A DNA stretch of 13,239 nt from CAZVWH01 sp964631175 (GCA_964631175.1 CAZVWH010000079.1:1-13239), one strand, 5' to 3'; shown: positions 1-7,132, counted from the stretch's first letter. The notes: generated from the sequence alone by a model not told the origin. Made by a program: numbers and translations.

Positions 1-1552
1 TGGTTTGCGTCAAAATCCATTTTGCAATTGTCTCAAGTGCAACCGGAGAGATAGTCTCTTCGATCTTCGCATATTCTGATATTGCACCGGTTTGTGCCCT
101 TTGGAACAGGTGATTGTGCTTGGGCAGTTCCTGGATCATATAATTTGTATTGCCTCCAGCTTTCAGCGCTTCGGCTATAGCGGTCAAATTCTCCTTGGGC
201 GGAATCTGTAAATCCAGCTCACCGTTAATTGCAAGCACGGGGCACTTTACCTTCATCAAGGTTGGTTTTGGGTCGTATGCTATGAAGAATCTGAACCACC
301 GAGATAATAGCATCTGTAGCTGGACTTCAACAGCTCCTTCGGATGCGCCAAGCGAGTTTTTTTCTTTTTCGCTGAGCTTGCCGAGAGTATCCATCAGCAC
401 TTCGCGGAGTTTCTTTTTGGCAACTGTACTATTCGCAGAACGTCGGTCGAGAGCCCGAGGGGCCAGATTCCCAGGGAAATGGCCAGGCCCATCTTTTTCG
501 TCTTTGAGTATTTCGAATATCCGTTCCAAACCGGCTCGCTGCACAGCCAATATCTCGTCACTTGCACCGGCAGCTTTGAGCAGAAGGTCGCTCTGTAAAT
601 AAAGGGTTTCCTGTCCGGTCACACCCATGCCGGCCATCAGCACAATAAAAGCGATATCGGTCGCAGACTCCCAGGGAGATGATCGAGAAGCTACTATCGG
701 AGCTACGATTCCTCCCTCGCTGTGGCCGATAAGACCAATCTGTGGCGCCAGCCATCCCAGCGATTTTGGATTAATCTGCTCACGGCTTTTGAGATACTGT
801 AAGCCGGCAAGGACATCCTCTGCTAAATCTTGGCTTGTTGACTCGAAAAGATTTCCTGTTGAGCCTCCAACGCCACGGTCATCAACGCGCAAAACAGCGA
901 TTCCCCGGCGTGTCAGATAATCGGCTAACACTAAGAAGGGTCGATGACCAAATACTGTTTCGTTTCGGTCCTGGGGGCCAGAACCGGAAATCAGAATAAC
1001 TGCCGGAAATGGTTGACCAGAACGTGGTAGTGTCAAGGTCCCGGCTAGCTTTATCCCTGCCTTTTCGTTCTCATAGCCGACCTCTTCTTCAAGATAAGGA
1101 TACGGCTTGTTTGGCTCCTGAGGGCGATGCAGTTTCGGAACTTCGTCAACATGCTTCAGGACAAGTGGGAAGGAACGTCCGCCCTGCTGCCAGGTGCCTT
1201 CGATTGAACCATCCGCTTTCATCTGACCATTGTAACTACCCTGGATGATTTTTGACTCAAGAAACAATTTGCCGTTCTCAAAGGCAACCTTATTCACAGG
1301 TATGTTTTCTGCACCCTGGTCGGGGCTATCCATCTTGGCAATAAGCGTTCCATCTGTATTCTTGCTAATCTTGAATACAATCCGCAGCTCTACCACAGAA
1401 ACCTTCAAAGTCCCCAGCCACACACCCTCTATATCCCCGTCCTGAGTCGGGTCGAAGGATTTGCTTTTTGCTTCTTGACCAAAGGCCAACAGCGAGCTAA
1501 TCAGTATCAACCCCAAAGAAATTCCGGTTATAGAGATAACTGTATTTTTCAT
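1..1552 (-). CDS. Exported alpha/beta hydrolase (serine hydrolase), C-terminus cut by the window edge
   Basis: The frame is open from an ATG at 1552 down to base 1, giving 517 residues without a stop. Only a few C-terminal residues are probably missing. Residues 1-26 form a signal peptide (short basic start, hydrophobic core, then FGQEA). Residues about 40-135 form a beta-rich domain of the kind that precedes this hydrolase class, and the alpha/beta fold follows from about 155. The nucleophile elbow GHSEGG gives Ser278, NGELD gives Asp447 and NHLF gives His481, a complete catalytic triad. DDRGVGGSTG at 224-233 is typical of the family. It probably hydrolyses an ester or amide outside the cytoplasm; the substrate cannot be told. 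Two dispersed repeats lie in frame inside it: 1436-1460, just after the signal peptide, and 443-466, in the variable cap region. It is the last visible gene of the sigma/anti-sigma cluster, 40 bases after the YbjQ gene. Confidence 0.87.
   Translation of the reverse strand, partial: MKNTVISITGISLGLILISSLLAFGQEAKSKSFDPTQDGDIEGVWLGTLKVSVVELRIVFKISKNTDGTLIAKMDSPDQGAENIPVNKVAFENGKLFLESKIIQGSYNGQMKADGSIEGTWQQGGRSFPLVLKHVDEVPKLHRPQEPNKPYPYLEEEVGYENEKAGIKLAGTLTLPRSGQPFPAVILISGSGPQDRNETVFGHRPFLVLADYLTRRGIAVLRVDDRGVGGSTGNLFESTSQDLAEDVLAGLQYLKSREQINPKSLGWLAPQIGLIGHSEGGIVAPIVASRSSPWESATDIAFIVLMAGMGVTGQETLYLQSDLLLKAAGASDEILAVQRAGLERIFEILKDEKDGPGHFPGNLAPRALDRRSANSTVAKKKLREVLMDTLGKLSEKEKNSLGASEGAVEVQLQMLLSRWFRFFIAYDPKPTLMKVKCPVLAINGELDLQIPPKENLTAIAEALKAGGNTNYMIQELPKHNHLFQRAQTGAISEYAKIEETISPVALETIAKWILTQT
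443..466 (+). repeat. Dispersed repeat inside the hydrolase gene (copy 1)
   Basis: Bases 443-462 are identical to 12194-12213 in metG. With one mismatch the identity extends to 443-466 against 12194-12217 (23 of 24). Here it lies antisense to the host gene and encodes residues around APRALDRRS in a variable part of the hydrolase. The same DNA in metG is read in the other orientation, so the match is at DNA level and not a shared protein motif. Confidence 0.8.
1436..1460 (+). repeat. Dispersed repeat inside the hydrolase gene (second family)
   Basis: These 25 bases match 9487-9511 downstream of holB at 24 of 25 positions (core cctgag, cgggtcgaaggat). In the hydrolase they encode part of SKSFDPTQDG directly after the signal peptide, a linker that can tolerate insertion. 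Confidence 0.8.
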
Positions 1553-1592
1553 ATTTCTTTACCCCTGAATGTATAGTATAACCCATCAAATT

Positions 1593-1907
1593 TTACTCTA
1601 CGACAACAGCCGTACCGTAAGCCAAAATCTCCGAAGCACCGCCCATGACCATAGATGTCATAAAACCAAGTCCCACAATAGCGTTGGCGTCCAATCCTTG
1701 GGCCTCTTCAATCATCCTGTCGAGGGCTTGTTCTCGTGACTCGGCCATCATCTTCGTATAGTCGGTAATCTCGCCTCCTACTATGTGCCGTATTATCGCC
1801 ATAATATCTCTGCCGATATGCCTGGCACGAATGGTATTGCCTCTAACAAGCCCTAAGTGCTTTACAATTTTCTTGCCCTCAATGGTTTTTGTAGTGGATA
1901 AAAGCAT
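1593..1907 (-). CDS. YbjQ / UPF0145 family protein
   Basis: This 104-residue protein matches the YbjQ (UPF0145, 'heavy-metal-binding') family over its full length. Hallmarks are the N-terminal TTKTIEGKKI followed by LGLVRG, then RDIMAIIRHIVGGEITDY, then EAQGLDANAIVGLGF, and the terminal YGTAVVVE. Family members are small cytoplasmic proteins that form ring oligomers. Their biochemical role is not established, and the metal-binding label is weakly supported. The ATG at 1907 follows an AGGAG about 8 bases upstream (1916-1920), which lies inside the end of the anti-sigma gene. The gap to that gene is only 4 bases, so co-translation is likely. Placement behind a sigma/anti-sigma pair suggests a stress-response role, which is inference. 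Confidence 0.9.
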   Translation of the reverse strand: MLLSTTKTIEGKKIVKHLGLVRGNTIRARHIGRDIMAIIRHIVGGEITDYTKMMAESREQALDRMIEEAQGLDANAIVGLGFMTSMVMGGASEILAYGTAVVVE

Positions 1908-1911
1908 TGCC

Positions 1912-2358
1912 TTATCTCCTTACATTTCTATAACGGTCTTTCTTCCAGAAATAAACTCTCTCCCGCAGTACCGAGACAAATAGAATTGCTAGGCCGGTTA
2001 TAAGTACCAGCAGCGCAACCTTCAACATCATCCCTACGGTTTGGTCTCTGATGATTTCCTCTATAAGCTTAAATCCACCGTAGATGGTCAGCAGGATAGC
2101 TGCTATGGAAAATACAATCCAGCCAAGGCTGCGCTCTAAACGGTTGTAAACGTTACCCCAGTATTGCTGCCATATACGGTCTTCCGGCTCAATCAAAGTC
2201 ACGTTATCAGTAAGCTTTTTCAGCTTTCTGAACTCTTCCAGTTCTCTCGTACATTCTGGGCAAGATGCTAAATGATTCTCAAAGGCTCGCCTTTGCTCAT
2301 CGTCGATTTCATTGTCCAGGTAAGCCATCATCAGGTCTTTATAATTCCGGCAGGTCAT
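1912..2358 (-). CDS. Zinc-binding anti-sigma factor with two transmembrane segments
   Basis: The 148-residue protein begins with a zinc-binding anti-sigma domain: Cys3, AYLDNEID, then His29-x3-Cys33-x2-Cys36 (HLASCPEC). This domain binds a partner ECF sigma factor and holds it inactive. Two hydrophobic segments follow, at about 78-96 and 111-131, then a short basic tail, so the sensing domain faces the cytoplasm and the protein is anchored in the inner membrane. There is almost no extracytoplasmic domain. The signal may therefore be sensed by the cytosolic zinc site (redox or metal) or by the membrane itself rather than by a periplasmic domain; this is inference. The ATG at 2358 has a strong AGGAGGT site inside the last codons of the sigma gene, only 2 bases separate the genes, and translational coupling is very likely. 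Confidence 0.9.
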   Translation of the reverse strand: MTCRNYKDLMMAYLDNEIDDEQRRAFENHLASCPECTRELEEFRKLKKLTDNVTLIEPEDRIWQQYWGNVYNRLERSLGWIVFSIAAILLTIYGGFKLIEEIIRDQTVGMMLKVALLVLITGLAILFVSVLRERVYFWKKDRYRNVRR

Positions 2359-2376
2359 TGCTATCGACCTCCTTTC
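2356..2376 (-). promoter_or_regulatory. Strong ribosome binding site of the anti-sigma gene inside the sigma gene
   Basis: On the minus strand AAGGAGGT is followed about 8-9 bases later by the anti-sigma ATG (2358). The site forms the last codons (Lys-Gly-Gly) of the sigma factor, which places the two proteins under coupled translation and favours balanced amounts of sigma and anti-sigma. Confidence 0.75.
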
Positions 2377-2903
2377 TCACGATCCAGTATTTCTTTTAAT
2401 CTCTTACGGGCATAGTACAATCGGCTTGTCACCGTCCCTGTGTTGCAGAAGAGAATTTTAGAGATTTCCTCATACGAAAGATTTCTAAAATGCCTTAAAA
2501 TAATTACCTCTCTATGCTTTTCATCGAGCTGACCTATGGCCTTCCAGATTCGGTCTTTATCTTCATTTCGTTCAGCCACAACGCCAGGGTCAAACGTATC
2601 GTGCGCCTGAACCTGAATGTTATTCTCTTGAAACTCGTCGAGCGAGTCTGTTTGTCTGAGTCTTTTTTTTCGCAGATGACTGAAACACAGGTTTCTCAGG
2701 ATTTGATAAAACCATGGAAAGAATTTCCCCTTGGAGCTGAGCTGTTTGATGTTACGATATGCCCGGAAAAAAGCCTCCTGTGAAAGCTCCAGCGCATCTT
2801 CATGGTTGCCTACCAGGCCGAGCGCGATAAAATAAGCATCTTTCATATGTCTTTTCACAATAGCTTCGAACATGTCTTTGGAGTTGCTACGATGGCCCCA
2901 CAT
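2361..2903 (-). CDS. ECF-type RNA polymerase sigma factor (sigma-70 family)
   Basis: From the ATG at 2903 this is a 180-residue, two-domain sigma factor. Region 2 runs from MFEAIVKRHMKDAYFIALG through DALELSQEAFFRAYRN (core and -10 contact) and FFPWFYQILRNLCFSHLRKKR. Region 4 runs from IWKAIGQLDEKHREVIILR to the helix-turn-helix LSYEEISKILFCNTGTVTSRLYYARKRL. It directs RNA polymerase to a regulon and should be held by the anti-sigma factor encoded 2 bases downstream. The start is uncertain. The frame stays open to a GTG at 3035, but the additional 44 residues are mostly translation of a hairpin-forming repeat (2914-2978) and do not resemble sigma region 2. The ATG at 2903 has a weak AGGGA about 9 bases upstream, supplied by that repeat. 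An ATG at 2873 (170 residues) would also keep region 2 intact but has no ribosome site. Confidence 0.9.
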   Translation of the reverse strand: MWGHRSNSKDMFEAIVKRHMKDAYFIALGLVGNHEDALELSQEAFFRAYRNIKQLSSKGKFFPWFYQILRNLCFSHLRKKRLRQTDSLDEFQENNIQVQAHDTFDPGVVAERNEDKDRIWKAIGQLDEKHREVIILRHFRNLSYEEISKILFCNTGTVTSRLYYARKRLKEILDREKGGR

Positions 2904-2913
2904 TGCTGGCGTC

Positions 2914-2978
2914 CCTTCGACTTCGCTCAGGGCAGGCCTGAGCCGTGGACTAAGCCATCCCTTACGGGAGGTCGAAGG
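2914..2978. repeat. Hairpin-forming dispersed repeat at the 5' end of the sigma gene
   Basis: The element is bounded by a perfect 8-base inverted repeat, ccttcgac (2914-2921) and gtcgaagg (2971-2978). Inside is a perfect 7-base stem GCTCAGG/CCTGAGC (2925-2931 with 2937-2943) around a 5-base loop. The tcgac..gctcagg and cctgag..gtcgaagg pieces resemble the repeat at 1436-1460 and 9487-9511. Read on the minus strand in the sigma frame it gives a peptide containing LRPALSEVEG, of a type I recall from dispersed repeats in other environmental genomes. It probably separates the sigma gene from its promoter or has displaced its original start. Confidence 0.75.
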
Positions 2979-3302
2979 AATTGTTTCATCTTCGCAAAAG
3001 CTACTCAATTGCTCTTTCTCCCTAACTACGGCCACCGATCAGATCGAGGGCTTTTTACCTTCTGTATAAACAGACTCGAACTGAGATGTTTTTCTTCAAA
3101 AAAACTCGTCAATTTTTGCTTCGCCGGCATAAAATATATGTCCAGATATTACGACTCTTTGCATAAAATGCTAACAAAAACCTGCCCGCCGAACCTTCCC
3201 ACCGTTAGATTCTTTGTTCCATCGTGAGAAACTCTGGGCAGGCGGATCTGCTCGGCTCCGCCTTTGGCGGACCGATCTATTGCTGAAATATGGCTATTTT
3301 AA
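2979..3302. other. Non-coding repeat-bearing stretch between the sigma gene and the dnaE promoter
   Basis: No convincing gene was seen on either strand. It holds an inverted repeat cctgccc/gggcagg (3181-3187 with 3236-3242) and a hairpin TCCGCC-TTT-GGCGGA (3257-3271) within a GC-rich patch that looks like another dispersed palindrome. On the minus strand a TTGACG (3112 to 3107) is present, but no good -10 box lies 16-18 bases after it. The promoter of the sigma operon should be in this stretch; it could not be assigned. Confidence 0.5.
3257..3271. repeat. GC-rich palindrome (6-base stem, TTT loop)
   Basis: TCCGCC and GGCGGA pair perfectly around TTT, within a longer GC-rich block 3236-3278 that also has GGCGGA at 3241. 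No T-run follows on either strand, so it is more like a dispersed palindromic repeat than a terminator. Confidence 0.5.
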
Positions 3303-3331
3303 TTGACAAGACCAGCCGGCAGGCGTATCAT
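3303..3331 (+). promoter_or_regulatory. Sigma-70-like promoter in front of dnaE
   Basis: A perfect -35 box TTGACA (3303-3308) is followed by a 17-base spacer and TATCAT (3326-3331, 5 of 6 to TATAAT). It points toward dnaE, and the expected transcript start near 3338 would leave a leader of about 155 bases containing the repeats and palindrome below. Confidence 0.6.
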
Positions 3332-3367
3332 ACCGGCATGCGTTATTAAATTAGAAATGCCTAAAGC

Positions 3368-3396
3368 CCGTTCTCCGTAACACTGCGAAGGGTGAA
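3368..3396 (+). repeat. Dispersed repeat, short-spacer copy (dnaE leader)
   Basis: The two ends, ccgttctccg (3368-3377) and ctgcgaagggtgaa (3383-3396), recur exactly on the minus strand at 7065-7099. The spacer is 5 bases here and 11 there. Confidence 0.7.
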
Positions 3397-3406
3397 TTTT
3401 AAGTGA

Positions 3407-3460
3407 CTAAAGTGCCTAAAACTATGAACTTATAACTTTAGTTCACTTTAGGCACTTTAG
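3407..3460. repeat. Large palindrome in the dnaE leader
   Basis: CTAAAGTGCCTAAA (3407-3420) is the exact reverse complement of 3447-3460, a 14-base arm. A second, inner stem TGAACT/AGTTCA (3425-3430 with 3440-3445) closes a 9-base loop. T-rich sequence follows (3464-3477), so on RNA it could act as an attenuator or terminator ahead of dnaE. It could equally be a dispersed mobile-type palindrome. The dnaE ATG is 32 bases beyond it. Confidence 0.75.
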
Positions 3461-3492
3461 ACATTTTGCATTTTTATCAGGCTAAAATACTC

Positions 3493-6400
3493 ATGTCAGG
3501 TAAAAAATTTACTCATCTTCATTTGCACAGCCAGTATTCACTGCTCGATGGTGCGATAGTCTCCGATGCACTACTCAAACGCTGTAAGAAACTCGGGATG
3601 GATTCTGTTGCCGTCACAGACCATGGCAATCTTTTTGGTACTATCGAATTCTACACAAAAGCTCTGTCGAGCCACATCAAGCCGATTATCGGCATGGAGG
3701 CATATATAGCTCCCGGCAGCAGGTTCGACAGGACAAAAACAACTATCGCTGATGCGGCATATCATTTGGTAATTTTAGCAGAAAATAACGTCGGCTACCA
3801 AAATTTATTGAAGCTTACAAGCGCCGGTTTCACCGAGGGATTTTACTACCGTCCGCGGATAGACAAAGAAATCTTAGCTGAATTGAACGAGGGCCTTATA
3901 TGTACTTCGGCATGTTCGAAAGGCCAGATTGCAACGGAGCTTGCCAAAGGTGATGAAAAGGCGGCTGTCGCCGCTACTGAAGGCTTTCTGAAGATATTTG
4001 GCCCTGAGCGATTCTTTATCGAAATTCAAATACACGAAGGTGATGATGCCGGTGTCCGGCAGGGACTAATCGACCTTGCCGGTAAGATGGGACTCGGCTT
4101 GGTTGCAACCAATGATGTACATTTTCTGCAGGAAGATGACTATGAGGCTCACAATTGTCTATGTGCTATCAGCACCGGCAAAAGGGCCGATGCACCTGAT
4201 AGAATGATTTATCCGCCGGATGTTTTCCTAAAGAGCCCTGAGCAAATGCGGCAGCTCTTTGCCGATAACAGCGAAGCCTGCGATAATACTATAACCATCG
4301 CTAACAGGTGTAATGTTGAGCTTGACCTGAAAAAGCGCCATGCACCGCGATTTGGGCCTCCCGATGGAACAACCGCTGAAGAGTTTCTAACCAGATTGTG
4401 CTATGAAGGAGCACAACAGCGCTATGGTAAAATCAACGATGAAATAAAAGAGAGACTTGATAGAGAGCTGGACGTAATCGAATCCAAAGGCTTTGCCAGT
4501 TATTTTCTCATCGTATGGGACTTTTGCAAGTATGCACACCAAAACAATATTCCTATCGGCGCCAGAGGAAGTGCCGTGGGAACACTAGCAGGATACTGCC
4601 TGGGTTTGTGTGATGTTGACCCCATCCGATACGATCTGCTGTTTGAGCGGTTTATGGATCCCCAGCGCAACGAAATGCCCGATATCGATATTGATATTTG
4701 TCAGGTCCACCGAACAAAAATAATCGACTATGTCCGCCAAAAATACGGCCACGTTGCTCAAATCATAACCTTCGGAACGATGAAGGCCCGCGCGGTTATC
4801 CGCGACATCTGCAGAGTGCTCGGCGTGCCGTTGTCTGAAGCTGACAGATTGGCAAAGCTGGTTCCCTTCTCGCTCGATATGACATTAGATAAAGCGTTAA
4901 AGAGCGAGCCGCAGTTGAAAGAATCTTACGAGCAAAATGAGCAGACCAGAAAAGTAATTGATATTTGTAAAAAGCTCGAAGGCCTTGCTCGTCATGCGTC
5001 AGTCCACGCCGCCGGCGTTGTCATTGCCGATGAGCCGTTGACAAATTTTGTGCCGTTATATAAAGCATCCGGCTCCGATGACATCATAACCCAGTACGAA
5101 GGCCCTATGGTCGAAAAGGTGGGTCTTCTAAAAATGGACTTTTTGGGTTTGAAAACCCTCAGCGTATTGGAGCGAGCCCGACAGTTGGTCAAAGACATTC
5201 ACAGCGTGGACATTGACCTGGAAAAACTCGATCTTAGCGACCAAAAGGTGTTTGAGCTATTCTCCGCCGGCAAAACAAAAGGAATATTCCAGTTTGAGTC
5301 AGATGGTATGCAGAGCATGTTAGTGAAAATGAAGCCGGATCGGCTGGAAGACCTCATTGCCGCCAACGCCCTTTATCGCCCGGGACCTATGATACTGATT
5401 CCGGACTATATCGACCGTAAGCACGGCGCAAAATGGAAACTGCCGCACCCCATTATGGCTGAAATCCTTGATGAAACCTACGGCATTATGGTCTATCAAG
5501 AACAGGTAATGCAAATCTGCAATCGCCTCGGTGACATACCACTACGGGAAGCCTACGGCCTAATCAAAGCTATAAGCAAAAAGAAAGCTAAAATCATAGC
5601 CAAGGAAAGGGAAAGATTCATCGCAGGCTGTGTTGATAAGGGATTAACCAACCAGCAGGCTCGACAGATTTTCGAGCTTATCGAAAGATTCGCCGGGTAT
5701 GGCTTTAATAAAAGCCATTCGACCCGTTATGCCTTTATTGCTTACCAGACAGCTTACTTTAAGGCTCATTGGCCCGTCGAATTTATGGCTGCTCTTTTAA
5801 CCTACGAGATGGGCAACACCGAAAAGGTCGTGGTTTATATCAACGAGTGCGGCGAGATGGGTATTGTGGTTTCAGCGCCGGATATTAACGAAAGCGGCGT
5901 CGATTTCACGCCTGTTTATAAAGCAGGCTCTGAGCCGAGCCGAAGGGATGACGAGAACAAAGGGGTCATACGTTTTGGCTTAGCTGCGGTCAAAGGTGTT
6001 GGCGAAAAAGCAGTTGAACAAATAATTGCTGACCGCGAAAAGGTAGGTCGATTCGAGAGCCTTTTCCATTTCTGTGAAAATGTTGGCTTAAGGGCCGCCA
6101 ACAAGCAGACAATCGAGGCGCTAATAAAAGCCGGGGCCTTCGATAGGCTCGGTGGAAACCGACATCAAATGACCAAAGGCCTGGAAAAAGCTATGGAAAT
6201 TGGTGCCGGCGTTCAGGCAGATAAACAAAACGGCCAGATGAGTTTCTTCGGACGGATAACCGGCGGTGCTGATTATTCACAAGACCATAAGAGGTTGCCG
6301 AGCGTTGCACCCTGGCCGGAACAGCAAATGCTCGCCTTTGAAAAGCAGGTTCTCGGATTTTATGTCACCAGCAATCCGCTCAGCCATCACGCTGAGACAA

Positions 6401-6963
6401 TAAATCTGTTTTCTACTCGCAACAGCTCACAATTAGTTGAGGCTGATGAAGGCAAAACTGTCGTAATCGGCGGAATGGTAGCCAGAATACGATTCAATGT
6501 GACCAAAACCGGCCGAAACGCCGGGGCAAAAATGGCTGTCTTTACGCTCGAAGACCTGCAGGGACAAGTCGATGTGGTAATGTTCCCTGATGTTTTGAAC
6601 CGGTTCAGCGGCGTTTTGGTTCAGGATGCTGTTGTTTTTGTCAAGGGTAAGCTCGACTGGCGAAGGGAAAAACCAAATATCTTGGCGGCGGAACTGATAG
6701 CTCTGGACGAAGTTAGGAACAAATTAGCAGCCAAGGTAAGAATTAGACTGGACGCCAAGGATGTCACGGAAGAAAAAGTGACTGCGATACGCAGCGTTTG
6801 CCAGCATCATAAAGGCAAAAGTCCAGTTTATGTGGCGGTGAAAACCGATAAAGGCAGAGTTTATGCAACAGCCGACAAGGAATTGAGTGTCAATCCGGAT
6901 TTGGACTTCTGCCGAAAGATGCGCCAACTTATCGGCGAAGAAAACTTCCAATTGGCAAAATGA
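3493..6963 (+). CDS. dnaE: DNA polymerase III alpha subunit (replicative polymerase)
   Basis: At 1156 residues it has the usual DnaE length. It copies the chromosome as the polymerase of the replisome. An N-terminal PHP domain (about 5-290) begins HLHLHS and holds TDHGN (Asp43, His44) and ATNDVHF (Asp208, His210). The palm holds PDIDID with Asp397 and Asp399 and MDFLGL with Asp549, matching the three catalytic aspartates of the E. coli enzyme. Helix-hairpin-helix sequence AAVKGVGEKAVEQI precedes the clamp-binding motif QMSFF (915-919). An OB-fold domain (about 980-1070) and a C-terminal domain ending in RQLIGEENFQL follow. A loop around 805-820 is about a dozen residues longer than in E. coli and resembles translated repeat. 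I chose the ATG at 3493 because MSGKKFTHLHLHS fits family N-termini; an in-frame TTG at 3466 abuts the palindrome. No clear ribosome site is present. Confidence 0.97.
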   Translation: MSGKKFTHLHLHSQYSLLDGAIVSDALLKRCKKLGMDSVAVTDHGNLFGTIEFYTKALSSHIKPIIGMEAYIAPGSRFDRTKTTIADAAYHLVILAENNVGYQNLLKLTSAGFTEGFYYRPRIDKEILAELNEGLICTSACSKGQIATELAKGDEKAAVAATEGFLKIFGPERFFIEIQIHEGDDAGVRQGLIDLAGKMGLGLVATNDVHFLQEDDYEAHNCLCAISTGKRADAPDRMIYPPDVFLKSPEQMRQLFADNSEACDNTITIANRCNVELDLKKRHAPRFGPPDGTTAEEFLTRLCYEGAQQRYGKINDEIKERLDRELDVIESKGFASYFLIVWDFCKYAHQNNIPIGARGSAVGTLAGYCLGLCDVDPIRYDLLFERFMDPQRNEMPDIDIDICQVHRTKIIDYVRQKYGHVAQIITFGTMKARAVIRDICRVLGVPLSEADRLAKLVPFSLDMTLDKALKSEPQLKESYEQNEQTRKVIDICKKLEGLARHASVHAAGVVIADEPLTNFVPLYKASGSDDIITQYEGPMVEKVGLLKMDFLGLKTLSVLERARQLVKDIHSVDIDLEKLDLSDQKVFELFSAGKTKGIFQFESDGMQSMLVKMKPDRLEDLIAANALYRPGPMILIPDYIDRKHGAKWKLPHPIMAEILDETYGIMVYQEQVMQICNRLGDIPLREAYGLIKAISKKKAKIIAKERERFIAGCVDKGLTNQQARQIFELIERFAGYGFNKSHSTRYAFIAYQTAYFKAHWPVEFMAALLTYEMGNTEKVVVYINECGEMGIVVSAPDINESGVDFTPVYKAGSEPSRRDDENKGVIRFGLAAVKGVGEKAVEQIIADREKVGRFESLFHFCENVGLRAANKQTIEALIKAGAFDRLGGNRHQMTKGLEKAMEIGAGVQADKQNGQMSFFGRITGGADYSQDHKRLPSVAPWPEQQMLAFEKQVLGFYVTSNPLSHHAETINLFSTRNSSQLVEADEGKTVVIGGMVARIRFNVTKTGRNAGAKMAVFTLEDLQGQVDVVMFPDVLNRFSGVLVQDAVVFVKGKLDWRREKPNILAAELIALDEVRNKLAAKVRIRLDAKDVTEEKVTAIRSVCQHHKGKSPVYVAVKTDKGRVYATADKELSVNPDLDFCRKMRQLIGEENFQLAK

Positions 6964-6974
6964 GAATTTTAACT

Positions 6975-6999
6975 ACAGATTTCACAGATTGAACGGATT
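6975..6999 (+). repeat. Short degenerate tandem repeat after dnaE
   Basis: Three imperfect 9-base units built on agatt (agatttcac, agattgaac, ggattggta) follow the dnaE stop by about 12 bases. Similar 'cacagatt' strings are common in intergenic DNA of environmental bacteria. No function is evident. Confidence 0.4.
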
Positions 7000-7021
7000 G
7001 GTAGCCGAATATTTTGTTTAG

Positions 7022-7042
7022 CCGTCACCCCTGTGGTGACGG
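7022..7042 (+). terminator. Hairpin after dnaE, possible transcription terminator
   Basis: CCGTCACC (7022-7029) and GGTGACGG (7035-7042) form a perfect 8-base stem with a 5-base loop, 58 bases after the dnaE stop. The following ttagttttggtt is only moderately T-rich, so termination is plausible but not certain. Confidence 0.5.
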
Positions 7043-7064
7043 TTAGTTTTGGTTGGGGGGAGCT

Positions 7065-7099
7065 TTCACCCTTCGCAGCCCCTAAGGGGCGGAGAACGG
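7065..7099 (-). repeat. Dispersed repeat, long-spacer copy with internal palindrome
   Basis: This is the inverted second copy of the unit at 3368-3396: all 24 bases of the two ends are identical, while the spacer is an 11-base palindrome-like cccctaagggg (7079-7089). A short flanking inverted repeat ccttcgc/gcgaagg (7070-7076 with 7102-7108) encloses much of it. Confidence 0.7.
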
Positions 7100-7132
7100 A
7101 AGCGAAGGATCTCGCTTTAGGAAATAAAAATT

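Noticed and set aside
150..1445. Several plus-strand open frames of 66-150 codons
   Set aside because: They lie opposite one continuous minus-strand hydrolase frame with signal peptide and full catalytic triad, and their translations show no domain.
2361..3035. Full-length sigma factor from the GTG at 3035
   Set aside because: The added residues are mostly repeat-derived, unlike sigma N-termini, and no ribosome site precedes the GTG; kept as a finding rather than as the main call.
2802..3227. Plus-strand open frame of 141 codons
   Set aside because: It is antisense to sigma region 2 and to the repeat; its translation looks like repeat sequence and has no recognisable fold.
3466..3492. TTG start for dnaE adding nine residues
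   Set aside because: It abuts the palindrome, has no ribosome site, and the family N-terminus begins naturally at MSGKKFTHLHLHS from 3493.
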